Numbered from the stretch's first letter, positions 1 to 11,349 are shown. The stretch: 64,000 nt of DNA from Tipula vernalis (GCA_958295665.1 OY282559.1:264158057-264222056), one strand, 5' to 3'. Translations and numbers: made by a program. Notes: generated by a model not told the origin, from the letters alone.

Positions 1-312
1 TAAACAACCACACACTGTGTTTTCAACTCTGTCCGTATATTTCACTATAATTAAATGTCTATAATAAATATAAAATGTTAATAAAATCTCTCTCTAATAA
101 ACTCCTACCCTCATCAGTCGCAGTACGATATATTTATTTGTGTAGAATCCCTGAGTGGGAAGCACATTCACATAGCTTTGCTATACAAATAAGGTTGTAG
201 TAATCCTCCTCCCTCGCTTTTGTCCCCAGCCATACACCAATCACGCTATCCCTCTAGGCTTTGTTACAGTGGTGTCAGTTTTGGGGTGACGCCCACAACA
301 ATAAATATTTCA
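1..312 (+). repeat. Probable 5' LTR/leader remnant of Gypsy element 1
   Basis: This stretch has no coding capacity and lies directly before the Gag-like reading frame that starts near 313. Its position, and the GTGGTGTCAG-type sequence near 269-280 just before gag, fit the end of an LTR and primer region. I see no matching second LTR in the window, so the call rests on context only. The element probably begins left of the window. Confidence 0.3.
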
Positions 313-2170
313 AAAATGAAGGATCATTTAAAAGCGCACATACCTACTTTACAAGAGTCATTGGATGAAACAATGGTGGCAAAACAAAAAGTCGGCGAGG
401 AAGCTTCCGAAGCCAAATAACAGTTAGAGGCAAGTAAGGCCGAAGTGACTGCATTGCAGCTAGCACTATGGCTAAATCTTGCCAAAAACATCAATGAGCT
501 CAATGAAACGTTACATTTAGGAGCAATGCCAGACCGTCCCTTAAAACTAGTAACATACGACAGTTCCTCGGTAGAACCGGCAACAGAAAACATTACAACT
601 TGGTGGGGCGCTACGGGGCGATGTTCTGGCATTCTTATACAATATAGAGCCGACGGCGAGACGGGACTTCGACAGGTTGTGTGGTGCGTTAATTTTACGT
701 TTTGGGACGCACCAGCAGAAGAAGGTTAGCCACTCGCTCCTCCACGGAAAGCATTTTCCTCCCTGCCACAGCAGGCATTTGATCGTATCGCAAATATGCA
801 ATTTATTGATGGCATTTGGGAAAGCGAATTACAAGATCTTCTCAGGATGTCCACCAAAGCAAATCTCCCCGAAGCAATGGCCAAGCCAATTAAGATAACG
901 GCAGTGGTGCAGGCTATACTAGATTGAATCCGAGAAAATTCGCGAACCCGTGATTGAGGTGCCAGAAGCTACTATTAATAAGTTAACAGCCGAAGCTACG
1001 ACGGAGACTGAAACACCACGATACCCAGCGAAACGATACTATTGACAGCCATCTAAGGGAAGGTAGAACAACAAACCAGTAAATAAAGAGGAAGTCGATA
1101 ACCAAGCGTCTACACCCGAGTCAAGGCCTGGTACTCCAAAGAAATCACCATCCAGGCGACGGCTGTTTCATCTTTAACCGCCGATGGGCTCCTAAACAAA
1201 CAGAAATTCCAATTTGTTATTGATACTGGTGCCATGGCAAGCTTAGTCAACAGTACGTTTCTACAGGATTGTCCCATAACTGCGCAGCCTTGTCACTTAC
1301 GTGTCAAAACAGTAACAGGTGGTTCGTGCCCTGTCAGCGGCATCGTTGATCTAATCGTCGGGCCTGGAGAATTCACAGCGTGTTCCAGTTTTATTATCTC
1401 ATATATCACTGATGACGCCATTCTTGGAACCGACTTTCTCAAGAAATTTGAACTGAGAATACTCGTGTTGGTGACATGAGGGCTGTTGAAATAGTCTCAC
1501 CGAATCATTCGACCGTCATGACAAAGAATCAGATTGTCAAGCTAATTCTCAAGTCATTGAAAGATGTTCCTTATAACGCTCAGAACAGAATCGAACAATT
1601 TTTGTCTGAACATCAAGATGTATTTGCTCAAATTCCAGGAGACCGTGGCTTAACTACTTTGACAAATCCTCAAATTGACATTGGAAAGGCGGTCCCCATA
1701 TTGGCTGAACATGGTTGTCTGGGGAAACGTGCTTCGGACGATTACATCGTATATGTAAAGAACATAGGCGAGCTGCAACCAACAATGGAACTGGATTTCG
1801 AGCGACTACGCAAGGCGAACTTGAAGCTGAATCCAAACAAGTGTCATCTGTTCAAACGAGAGGCTAAATATCTAGGACACATTGTTAGCAAAGAGGGAAT
1901 GGAATCCAAACTGATCCGGCCAAAGTTGCTACTATTTGAGAATGGCCGCTTCCTGATGAAAAAACACCGATGCGCAGTTTCCTCGGTCTTTGTTCGTACC
2001 ACAGACCATTCATAAAGAACTTTGCTTCAATAGCTGAACCACAACTTATGGAAATTCCTTGGGACCCGTCCAACTTGAGAGCAAATTTCAGCACAACCAG
2101 CGGCAATAAAAAGATACTGGGCGCAATGGTACTCGATTGTAAATCAAGCCGGTCTGCTAATGTATAAGTT
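313..2170 (+). pseudogene. Gypsy element 1: decayed gag-pol (Gag, protease, partial RT)
   Basis: This is a degenerate Ty3/Gypsy polyprotein. A Gag-like start at about 316 (MKDHLKAHIPTLQES) runs into an in-frame TAA at 418 and continues as a coiled Gag segment (LNETLHLGAMPDRPLKLVTY). A retropepsin-like domain sits at about 1200-1440, with the active-site motif FVIDTGAMASLV and the flap/C-terminal motif DDAILGTDFL. The RT follows in shifted frames: a spacer (EQFLSEHQDVFAQIPGDRGL), then a jump directly to the part after the catalytic site, with FERLRKANLKLNPNKCHLF and KYLGHIVSKEGM at about 1800-1910 and SFLGLCSYHRPFIKNFASIA at about 1974-2030. The first half of RT is deleted, and only an altered DDYIVYVKNIGE remains of the YLDD region. 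RNase H and integrase are absent. The element is inactive and meets Gypsy element 2 in the opposite orientation at about 2180. Confidence 0.8.
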
Positions 2171-2189
2171 TGAGTCACCAGATGGAAAA

Positions 2190-4030
2190 ACTGCCACCCT
2201 CTAGTCGTTGGTACTCAAATCTATCTATCCGTATATACAGCAAATTCTTTGCCAATACCTCTCTATGAACCTGAAAGTAATGCTTCTTAGCTGCTGATAA
2301 AGTACATGATGCAAACATTACCGGCTTTTCCTGCCCGTTATAAAAATGAAAAAGAACAGCCCCAGTTCCATAAGGGCTTGTGTCCGTAGATATTATTATT
2401 GGCTTATTCAGGTCAAATAATTCCAGGACATTGTTATTAGTTATTGAAATCTTTGCTTTTTGAAAAGACTTTGCTAAATGGTCAGACTACTCATATTTTG
2501 CGCCTTTATTTAATATCGTAAAAAAATCGATTAATTTGGCGGCCAGATTAGGAATAAATCGCCGATAGTAATTAAGTAATCCTAAAAAGGATTGCAACTA
2601 TGTGACATTTTTAGAATCATGGGACATCAATTATTGCCTGTATTTTTTGAGGATTCAGCTAAATAGCGTTGTTTGATAAGACATGACCTAAATATTCAAC
2701 TTTCATTTGAAGAAAACAACACTTTCTAAGAGTTCTAAGGATTGAAATAAATTATTTCGACATTCCTCTAAAGATGAGCTACCAATGATTATTTCAGCCA
2801 AATATTTATATTTGGTCTCTGGCAGACTGAAACATAGAAGGTGAACTTGCTAACCACAAGGAAGACGATGAATGTTGTGATGATGGAGAGACTTCTAATT
2901 GTTGGTATTCCCTAACAAATCAAGCACAATAAAATAGGAACAATTATTGAGACTGACATAAATATTCTCTGTAAACGGAAGAGGACAATGTTCCAAATGA
3001 ATAAATCGATTTATGGTGAGTTTACGGTCAATATGCAAACGAATATCTCCTTTAATCCTTTTGCCTTTGGCACTACGACTACAGGCCTATCGCATTCGGA
3101 ATATCTAACTGGAACTATTATTCCATCACTTACCGACCGACTAATCTCCACTGATACTTTCTCTTTCAATCGCAACGGAACTGTACACGACTTATGAAAA
3201 ATTGGAGTACATGACTTAATACGAATGTCAGTTTTATACCCAAATATGATTGTTGTCCTCTGATAGCAAATTCGGAAACTTACATCTTACAGAATGCTCT
3301 AAATTTTCATTGATGTGATTAATTTGACTGACAAAAGATTTACGCCAATTTGGTTGTATTACGTCCAACCGCAGGCTCGACCAAGTAATGCGACAACCAC
3401 TATTTCTAACACAAATCGTTGCGAATCAAAACTCACTTGAACTTATATTTTCCCCATTATTACTAAATTTTGACCTGAAATAGTTTACCATTAGTTATGA
3501 CAATCTAATTATTTTACTTTATGACTAAATTTATCTCTATATTCTTTGTAACTGATTTTACTTGTCCCCCACTACCACAACTTCAATTATTGATTTTAAT
3601 TTGATATTTGCACGTCTATAACGTACTTTGGATGTATGACCTCTTATATTGCAGTAAAACAGACCGAATGTTTTGCAGGACATGATCGACTATCATGGAA
3701 ATGCCATGCAATTATTATTAGTCCTTTTGTTTGATGTAGATGGAGAACGATGACGCACATTTGGATTTGAATTTGTATGATGCTGTTTTACCGCTGATGA
3801 TGAAGAACGACTTTCATGGTTTACTTTATTTATTTACAAAGGCTTAATATCCTGTTACTGTTTAAGATACATTTGCATATTCTGTGTAACTTCGACACAT
3901 TTATCGGAATCATAGTTATCGTTATTTAATAAATTTTGCTGAACTTTATCATAACGGAGCCCAACTATGAAACGATCCGTTAGAGCATCTTCTACGATTT
4001 TTAATTTCAATAAAATTATGTTGTGAAAAC
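2190..4030 (-). pseudogene. Gypsy element 2: decayed gag-pol on the minus strand
   Basis: The reverse complement gives Gypsy protein pieces in the order expected for a minus-strand element. At about 3960-4020 there is a Gag C-terminal segment (LTDRFIVGLRYDKVQQNLL). Near 3650-3700 is a degenerate zinc knuckle (YCNIRGHT). At about 2890-2990 is the RT palm motif series HCPLPFTENIYVSLNNC followed by YFIVLDL. At about 2760-2800 is the catalytic-site region, here YLAEIIIGSSS where the family has YLDD. At about 2680-2720 is VEYLGHVLSN, and at 2280-2390 the RNase H motif STDTSPYGTGAVLFHFYN. Multiple frameshifts and stops separate the pieces and integrase is missing. The lost catalytic aspartates mean it cannot be active. 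No LTR was identified. Confidence 0.75.
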
Positions 4031-4214
4031 CTTTTATTTAATTAATTGTCTTAGACCAGAAAATTAGTGCTTGTATTTTTAGAATTGTAACAATAAAAAA
4101 TTTAATAAATAAAAAACAAAACTGTGCAAAAATTAATTCCTGATATTTGGAAGAGTTCGAGGAAAACAATACGAATCACACTTCTTTCTCGATTTCTTTA
4201 TTTATTAAGGCAGT

Positions 4215-4661
4215 AGTGATACAAGCAAAAAATGCCTTTAAGGTAAAAAAATACAGCGCGCTAATTGGTTGAATTTCCTTATACGACAAAAAAAGTCGTA
4301 TTTCGAGAATACATGTAAAATTTTGCCGTACGAACTTTTTTATGTTACGACATTTAATAGATTTAACATTTTACTTGTTATAAATTTATAGTTCTCACTG
4401 TTTGAGGTTCCATTGCCGGTTTTTAAGATGAACACAATTATAAAAAAATAAAAATAAAAAGAAACAAATTTATCAAATTTGTTTGTCAGCAATTTTTTTA
4501 AGGTTATGTAAATTTACCATACGACAAAATATTTGCCGTATACAAAATTGAACAACGTCCGATTTTTTATTTTTACCTTAAGGTTTTCAAGATGGCCGTT
4601 TATTGACCAATCAGTGCGCTTTATTTTTTTATCTTAAAGGAATTTTTTTCCATGTATCACT
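4215..4661. mobile_element. Foldback MITE (447 bp) with ~54-bp terminal inverted repeats
   Basis: The left end begins AGTGATAC and the right end finishes GTATCACT. The first about 54 bases (through GCGCGCTAATTGGT) pair with the last about 54 (ACCAATCAGTGCGC onward) with only scattered mismatches. The interior contains further partly palindromic sequence built on TACGAC/GTCGTA. It has no coding capacity, so I infer a non-autonomous DNA transposon. I do not see a clear target-site duplication, so the superfamily is unassigned. Confidence 0.7.
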
Positions 4662-4879
4662 CAAAATGTAATGCAATTGCACCAGACCAAAATCATAATA
4701 ATGATGATAATAAGTTAATGAGTAAAGAGCACACATAAGACTGACTACCTTTAACATTACCATTTACAGTGAGTACCATACTAGTAATTATTTCTAAATC
4801 TTTTATATAGGTAAATATATGTAAAGAAGAAACTTATGTTTTTAAATACTCTTGGTCCACTCGAGCCACTGTTTTCTAA

Positions 4880-5990
4880 TTTTGCACGAATACTTTATAG
4901 CAGTCGGGAAGAAACATAGGGGGGTTAGTGGTCAAAAATTGATACCCCTTCCTCATGCCTCCCGGTGTGGATGCATTCACAATTGGTATTTTTGAAACTT
5001 CACCGATTGAGCTGATTTTTGGATATTTAGTGCATAATCAAAAATAAATCGACACGAGTATACTTTTTTTTAACGGTGATGGTATTGGTGATGGTGATGG
5101 TGATGATGATGTTAATGCGAATGGTGATGATGATGATGAGGAGGATGTTAGTGATGATGATGGTGATGCTGATGGTAATTGTGATGGTATAATGGTATGA
5201 TGATATGAAGGTAGGATTGTAATATGATGATGTGGTGGTATGATGGTTTGATAGTAAAAGGTATGATGATATAAAGGTACAGTCACATGGTTTGATGGTA
5301 TGATGTTTGAATCTATTTTCTTCTGCTAAAACGATTGCTTTCAAATTTTGCACGAATACTTTTCAGCAGTCGAAAAGAAACATAGGGTTGTTAGTGATCA
5401 AGAAATGTTACGCCTTCCTTATGCCGCCCTGTGAGGAGCCATTTACAAGTAGAATTTCTAAAACCACCGATTGAGCTGATTTCTTGATATTTAGTGCAAA
5501 ATCAAAAATAAATTGACACGTGTAACATTTTTTTCTAACGGTGATGATATTGGTGATGGTGTTGGAAATGATGATGATGATGATGAGGAGGAGGATGATT
5601 GTTATCATGGAATGGTTATGGTGGGTGGTATTATGTAATGATGGTGTGATGGTATGGTGGTTTGATGTTTCAATGATATGGTGATGTAAAGATATGGTAG
5701 TAAGATGGTTTGATGATGGTGATGGTTTTGGTGGTTTGATGATATAAAGATATAATGCCATGATGGTATGATGGCAGGCTGGTAGGATGTTATTATGGAA
5801 TGGCGCGTGATGATATGGTAGCGTAATTGTATGATGGTATAACGTTAAGGCGGTATGATGGTTTGATGATACGATGGCGTGACTGTATTATGATTTGGTG
5901 GTAGATTGTTATGGTAGTATGACACTGTTGTGGTGTAATAGTAAGCTGTATTATGGTATGGTTGTATGATAGTTCGGTAGTATGTTGTTA
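4880..5990. repeat. Tandem ~465-bp duplication ending in ATGGTG/ATGATG simple sequence
   Basis: Two copies of a unit start at about 4885 (CACGAATACTTTATAGCAGT) and about 5350 (CACGAATACTTTTCAGCAGT). Each runs through a shared non-repetitive block containing CACCGATTGAGCTGATTT and AAATCAAAAATAAAT, and then into a long tract of TGATGG/TGATGA/TATGGT repeats (about 5080-5330 and about 5540-5980). The His/Ser/Thr/Ile-rich minus-strand open frames here are only the translation of this simple sequence. A related degenerate tract in the opposite orientation lies at 53640-53750. Confidence 0.75.
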
Positions 5991-7172
5991 TAATTATTGA
6001 AATCGGTATCATTCATAAAATCCGCTTTTGGAGGCATGTCAAACAAATTTCAACGACGCGAGTTCAACTGTAAATCTACGTCTCATCTAGGGAGTTTTTA
6101 CGCCAACTTCTTCGATTATGTAAAGCAAGAAGGTAAACATAATGAAGAACTTGAGGGAAACATTTTTATTAACACACAACTCATTTACCTGTATCATGAT
6201 GGTCTTTTGTTACGGGAGTTCTGTCGCATATGCGCATACTCAATTAGGAATTAAGATCTCTAGCCGACAACTTAGCAGTACTCGATTTTCTTCATTGGGT
6301 CTTCTAGATATTTAGCTACGTAAAAGAGAACGCACCTTCATTCCGAGAGTAGAAACTTCCAAAAACTTTGTGTGCTTTCTCCGGGAGCAAAATCAAAAAA
6401 TGTGGTTTACAAGCAAGCATTGTGGTAAACCCAACAAATTATTTTTTCTTGATTTTATTCAATTTACTTGAGAAATTGTATTTAAATGCGCCTTGATATA
6501 TTTCTGTTTGTATTTAAAATAGAACACCTGTTGAAATATATCAATAGCATTTTAACCCTGCTTTTAATATGTTGAATTTAAACATCTCGCCTTACTTAGA
6601 TGAAAAAGCTTTTCTATATAATGGGTACCGGAAGTGAATGCACGATGAGTTGCAGATCAGTTGTGACTTTAAAATCACCACGAATTCTAAGCGCTTCATT
6701 TTGCTTCGTCGTTCTTACAGTTGGTGCAGTAAATTGAGTGGCGTGCATCTTTCAATTCCAACTTTTACGGCAATGTATTTGTGTAAAATTAATGGTTTGA
6801 GATTTAAAATATTTTGTTTGGACTTTTGTCCTTAAATCGAAATATATAAAATATATTTGAAATTAAAATTTTTAACTGTTCATTTGAAACTTTGAATTTT
6901 TTTCATTTTTAAAGAGCACACTTTGCTTAGTGGTTTCAAAAGAAAATTAGCAGGTTTTTGTAGTATTTTCGAAGAAGTCTATCCCCTTGGTCTAGGTGCC
7001 TCCAACCATTTTTACTAAAATTTCGATTTAAAAAAAAAATTACAGGACTGAGTTAAAATAAATGGTTAAATGAAATTAATCGTATACTCATATCGGAAGG
7101 AGCCGGTCCCAAAAAAAAAAAAATAAGATTTTGGTGTCATCTTTGCTAAAATAAAAATAAAAATATTTTATT
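5991..7172. other. AT-rich stretch without identifiable gene
   Basis: An 85-codon plus-strand open frame (5997-6254; begins MKSVSFIKSAFGGMSNKF, ends CRICAYSIRN) and a 65-codon one (6638-6835) occur here, but neither resembles a family I know or shows splice or neighbour support. The rest is AT-rich. The sequence just before 7172 leads into the Helitron-type terminus described next and may be the body of that element. Confidence 0.3.
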
Positions 7173-7204
7173 TACCCCGGGGGAATGCCGGGTACTTCAG
7201 CTAG
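7173..7204 (+). mobile_element. Helitron-type 3' terminus (hairpin + CTAG)
   Basis: The sequence TACCCCGG...CCGGGTA forms a GC-rich stem of about 7 bp with one bulged C in otherwise AT-rich DNA. It is followed by ACTTCAG and then CTAG at 7201-7204, with T as the next base. Helitrons end in CTRR preceded by a short GC hairpin and insert between A and T, so all three hallmarks are seen. The 5' end (TC...) was not located, and no Rep/helicase coding sequence lies upstream, so this would be a non-autonomous copy or a fragment. Confidence 0.5.
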
Positions 7205-8759
7205 TGCTGTATATAACAAAAGGTATTATTTCCAATAGTTTCAAGAATAATAGTTATTGATTTTGACTGCAAGAAATAATTGCTCTATGAAATAACACCC
7301 TTAAACCAAAATGAAACTTGTCCCCAATATTACTATGAAAATTTAAAACTTACTACCATAAAATTAGTCCCCAAAATTTGTGGATTTATTTCATTACACT
7401 TGAGGATTTGGTTCAAATGGTGAGTTGGGGGGAGGAGGGGGGCATTTCATTATGAAAGTATTTTCCAAATATCGGATTTGAAATAAAACCTCACGAATTA
7501 TTTTGAAAATTGTTCAATATTCTAGAGAATGGAGATTTAATTTTAAAATTAGAATGGAAATCTCCATTTTCCAGGATTTTCAATACTAAATTCTCCTTTT
7601 CCGTTAAAATTTATTTAAAACGAAACACTTTTACATTCTGATTACTTGGGCCTCGCAATCGATTGTATGGCTATGATGGGCAAATTTTGTATTTAAACTT
7701 GCATAAAATAGTGTTTAATTTAATGGTTGACAGTTCCATTTTAAATAAAAATTAAAATTTTATAATTATTATTATTTATCAGCAAATAAACTAATTAATT
7801 TTTTTCTGTCTCATTACAGGTGAGCTATTAACTAATTTTTCTGAGAAATGTAAGTATATTTACAATGATACGAGTATATTTAAAGTTTTAATGAAAGCTT
7901 CTGTTTTAAAGTACAGTACAAATAATCGCGTTACCAGTTAACACCATATGAAATAATTTTTTTCCAGCGATTGTTGACATTTCTTTTCTCTCTTGCTAAT
8001 CCTTACAAGTAGTTCTCAGTGAAACTATGTATTTACTTTATATTTTCGAATCTACCAACCGATTTTCAATTTCTGTAGCAGTATCATTAAACAAAAATCT
8101 AGTTGGTCTCCAAACATATAATTTATCAATTGGTTTCTGAATAAATTGTTTAAAAAAAAATATTTATACACATCAAAAATGTTTTAGCTTTTAAGCACCC
8201 TTTCATTATGCATACGTTGTTGTCCCAACACTATAATCTATTATTCCATTATGAACCATTTATTTTATGTTAATTTCACACCTCAATACTTTTAGATTAT
8301 GGAACATTTCCCACTTTTTGTTTTTTTTTGTTCTTGTTATTGTTGTTGTACATAAACTGTGTCGCAACGGCAATTAATCTCAATCAAAATTGCGTTTTTC
8401 ACTCTACCATGCTATTGTATAGCCATTATGTATACATATTTGTATGTAACATTATAACTTAATACATGTAGCGGTAAAATTATGGTCACAACATTGTTTT
8501 ATTGCATGTAACTTTGTATGACTTGCGTTGTCATATAAATCAGGATTGGTCAATATGGGTAAGCGCGAACTATAAATTTTCAAATTTTGAACTACATACA
8601 TATTTTTATGGCGTGTTTCATACTTTGAGCATTCATAATTTTGTTGTGATTCGTTTTGTGACAAACAAACAAACAGACAGTTTTGTTATTATATTTATTA
8701 AATTTTTTACTGTTACAACTATAAAAATACAATTTTTTAGCTGATTGTCTAAAATTGGG
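7205..8759. other. AT-rich stretch without assigned gene
   Basis: This stretch contains the candidate microexon at 7820-7849 (separate entry), a second pyrimidine-AG acceptor-like site near 7967, and short TAA/ATT-rich tracts. The open frames at 8452-8744 on both strands are overlapping low-complexity frames with no family resemblance. Confidence 0.3.
7820..7849 (+). other. Candidate 30-nt microexon (or recursive splice point)
   Basis: A pyrimidine-rich tract ending TCTCATTACAG (AG at 7818-7819) is followed 30 nt later by AAAT/GTAAGTAT, a strong donor. The enclosed 30 nt keep one frame open (ELLTNFSEK plus split codons), so the exon would be symmetric. The base after the acceptor also starts GTGAGC, which would fit a recursive splice site. 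This is a sequence-signal inference only; no flanking host exons were recognised. Confidence 0.25.
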
Positions 8760-8894
8760 ATGCCTTATATGAACTTAAAGCTCCATTTTTTGGATTCCCA
8801 TCTTGATTACTTTCCTGACAATTTAGGCGACTATAGTGAACAGCAAGGAGAGCGCTTCCACCAGGATGTAAGGGAAATGGAAAGGAGATATTAG
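8760..8894 (+). pseudogene. Fragment of a conserved uncharacterised arthropod repeat-family protein
   Basis: A 44-codon open segment reads from MPYMNLKLHFLDSHLDYF to the block NLGDYSEQQGERFHQD, then a TAG. The pattern HFL-x-SHLD-x-FP-x-NLG-x(3)-SE-x-QGERFHQD is one I recognise from large families of uncharacterised, probably transposon-derived, insect and cnidarian proteins, where it continues into MEERYQGRW. Here the equivalent is MERRY and then a stop. Only this short conserved block survives; no upstream catalytic region is visible. The function of the family is not known to me. Confidence 0.5.
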
Positions 8895-9689
8895 CGGACA
8901 AATTTGAGAAAAAGACGTAGAAAATCACTTCATAGGACATTCGAGTACAAGAGAGTACGTTGTAAGCGCTCGTGTTTGGTCAATGAACAAAAAGTTGGTG
9001 AAAAGCAACAAACTGTAACTCAATCTTTAGCAGACAAACTCAAACTGCAGCAAGGTCAGGGAAGCTTGTTTCAGCTAAGCTTTCTTAATTAAGTTTCACT
9101 TTCCTTTTGCCAGTAACTTTGTTTCAGTCTTTGTTTTGTCTTCTATTTGTAACTTATACTCTCTGAATTTCAGTTTGCTTGTCATAGTTCAAGTGTGAGT
9201 TTTGCGTCTCGGTTTAAGTAACAGTTTGTTTGTCTGAGTTTCAGTGTAAATTCTGTCTGAGTTTCTCTGTCTGACTTTCTAACAATGGTTTAGTCAAAAG
9301 CCATTAGTAAACCAAATAGAAAGGTAAATTACTTTGGGAGTATTTTGGCCATTTTGAACTAAAGTTGGGCTTTTTTGGGTTACCGAAGTGTCACAAGTAA
9401 ATTTGGACTACAAAATCCTTTTTCGCAGTTAAAAATACTCCGGAAACGATATATCTGGAGTAAACGGTACAAAAAATAGACTTTAATATTTTCTTGGGCA
9501 ATTTTGCCCCAAAATTGGTGGGTGATGTAGCAAAATGGACATCAGATTCCTAAAATGCGTAAGAATTGACATGTCAGACCTCAGGTTCAGAATTTTTTTT
9601 TATTGTGTTCCGGTCTAATTAATCAATAGCTTTAATACTTATACAATATTTTTCATTATTTGCAATTTATTAAAATGGGTCTTTACCGC
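8895..9689. other. Non-coding stretch with degenerate TCTGAGTTTC repeats
   Basis: From about 9100 to 9290 a pyrimidine-rich motif related to GTCTGAGTTTCAGT recurs several times with changes (for example near 9175, 9235 and 9255). The remainder is AT-rich, and I see no gene in it. Confidence 0.35.
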
Positions 9690-10629
9690 TGTACCTTACT
9701 TAACTCATACCTCATTCTTATTCGCAAAGGTCACATTGATCCTTCTTCGGTACGTGAAATGAAATATTAAACTATTCGCGAAATATTCGATTGAACATAC
9801 TAATATGTCCAAATTAAAGATTCTGGTTCTCACGGTGGTCTTTATAATCACGATAAGGATCCAGAATACTTTTAGAACTATCGATAAACTCGCATGTAGT
9901 TTGTGATGTTAAGTAATGCGATTCGATCCTCGGAATATTATTAGTAAAAATTCTCACGCTTTCTTTAATTTCGGGGTCAACAGTAGTTTGTTTGCCATGC
10001 TTACCTCTCATCTCACCTTAAAGGATTCCGGTATCATTTTTCTTTGACAATGTCGTCCTTATAGGACGATCGTTAATATCAAGAGTAGCTTTGAAAAATA
10101 ACTTACATACTCTAATGCGTGTTTCACCTACCTCGAAATAAAATGTTGAATTCAAATTTCTGAAGTCCTGAGTGGTAGAGTATCGATATTTCGGTTTTAT
10201 ATGTTCAGTGCTTCGTAAGATGAATTCTTTTTGCCTTTGTAAGTCTGCTAAGCTCCAATAATTTGTAAAAATTTCCTCCCGCTGTATGGCACTTATTTTA
10301 CTGCTGCAGCCGAATTTACATTTATCTCCACAACCTAGGCGCATTTTTCTCTTAGGACTTTTTTTTAGTTTTAGTAATTTATTTTTTTCCCACCCAATTT
10401 TCTGATTTTTGTTGCCTTTTTCTTCCTTTTTTTCTACATTCGTATTTTCACCTTCGATTTGCACTTCAGCAGGAATATTTTGTTCATCTACAGTGTCGGA
10501 AGAATCACTTGTACTGGTTAAATTATCATTAATGTTAGGATCTGCATGTGAGTCGTCGATGTCGCTTTCACTGCTAAATACGGGAGATATGGAGTTTCGT
10601 TAGTTTTGTTTCGCATTAGTCAAACGCAT
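9690..10629 (-). pseudogene. Uncharacterised repeat-borne insect gene (possible transposase-related, DUF7869-like family), broken
   Basis: A start codon at 10629 gives MRLTNAKQN, then one in-frame TAA, then an acidic Ser/Asp-rich segment (SSESDIDDSHADPNIN). A basic stretch follows, and then a conserved domain: GCGDKCKFGCSSKISAIQRE, IFTNYWSLADLQRQKEFI, then a block with KPKYRYS and FYFEVGETRIRVCKLFFKAT. After a frameshift near 10018 the frame resumes with MRGKHGKQTTVDPEIKESV and NNIPRIESHYLTSQTT, and a further piece at about 9730-9770 reads FNISFHVPKKDQCDLCE. I recognise this arrangement from multicopy uncharacterised proteins of aphids, flies and Hydra. The cysteines suggest a zinc-binding module near the N-terminus. 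The rest of the protein is missing, and its role is unknown. Confidence 0.5.
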
Positions 10630-11349
10630 CTTCATGGAACCATCAGAGGTTAACAGTGCTGTATAAACAGTGCCGGATCGATTTCAGGCATGCTTATAGT
10701 TACATCAGGTTCGACTCGAAAAACCCATTATTTTGCGGTATTCAAAAAAAATGAGTTTCACGGATTATTTCAACTAAAGTGATATAACTCGAATTAAGAG
10801 TAAAAAACAAACAAAATCAGTTGTTTGAAAAATAAAACCAATAGCAAATGTTCACTTTAATAGTCTAGAATGACTCAACTAGAAATTAATGTCATTCTAA
10901 ACTCACCGAAGCCCAAAATAGAAAAAACTATTCTTTGACGTGAAAAGTGTCATAATTCAAAATGCATTACAATGTGTCTTTAACAATGACATAACTTAAA
11001 ATAATTGAAATATTCATTTTTACCTTGATAGACTACAGTGTCACAACCCGAAATAACATTGTTTTCAAATCACATGTTGATTAACTAAACCGACTTAATT
11101 CAAAATATTACTAAATTAACTAGGCGATTATTTTATATCAACGACACAACTCAAAATAATACGGTTTTGTACTCTCATTAAGACAAACATTCACCTTGCA
11201 GTTTGAATCACAACTGAATATAAATTACTTTTGTTGCAGGTGTTGAAATTGTGTTTCAACCTTGAAAAGTGACATTTATAGCACGTGTGGAAAAAATTGA
11301 GAAGATACGTTATTAAATATTTTAGAGAGTTTTAGATAAATGAGAATTA
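10630..11349. repeat. Repeated subterminal motif (TGACAYAACTCAAAATAAT-like) beside the piggyBac gene
   Basis: At least seven diverged copies of an approximately 18-nt motif occur at irregular spacing. Examples are GTGATATAACTCGAATTA (about 10780), GTGTCATAATTCAAAATGC (about 10947), TGACATAACTTAAAATAAT (about 10987), TGTCACAACCCGAAATAAC (about 11038) and CGACACAACTCAAAATAAT (about 11141). A palindromic pair lies at 11360-11397. There is no coding capacity. The position just downstream of the transposase gene suggests transposase-binding subterminal repeats. Confidence 0.5.

Noticed and set aside
5027..5761. Long minus-strand open frames rich in His, Ser, Thr and Ile
   Set aside because: They are translations of the TGATGG/TGATGA simple-sequence tract, not genes.
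5080..5980. CRISPR-like or direct-repeat array
   Set aside because: Units are irregular microsatellite sequence without spacers; the genome is eukaryotic.
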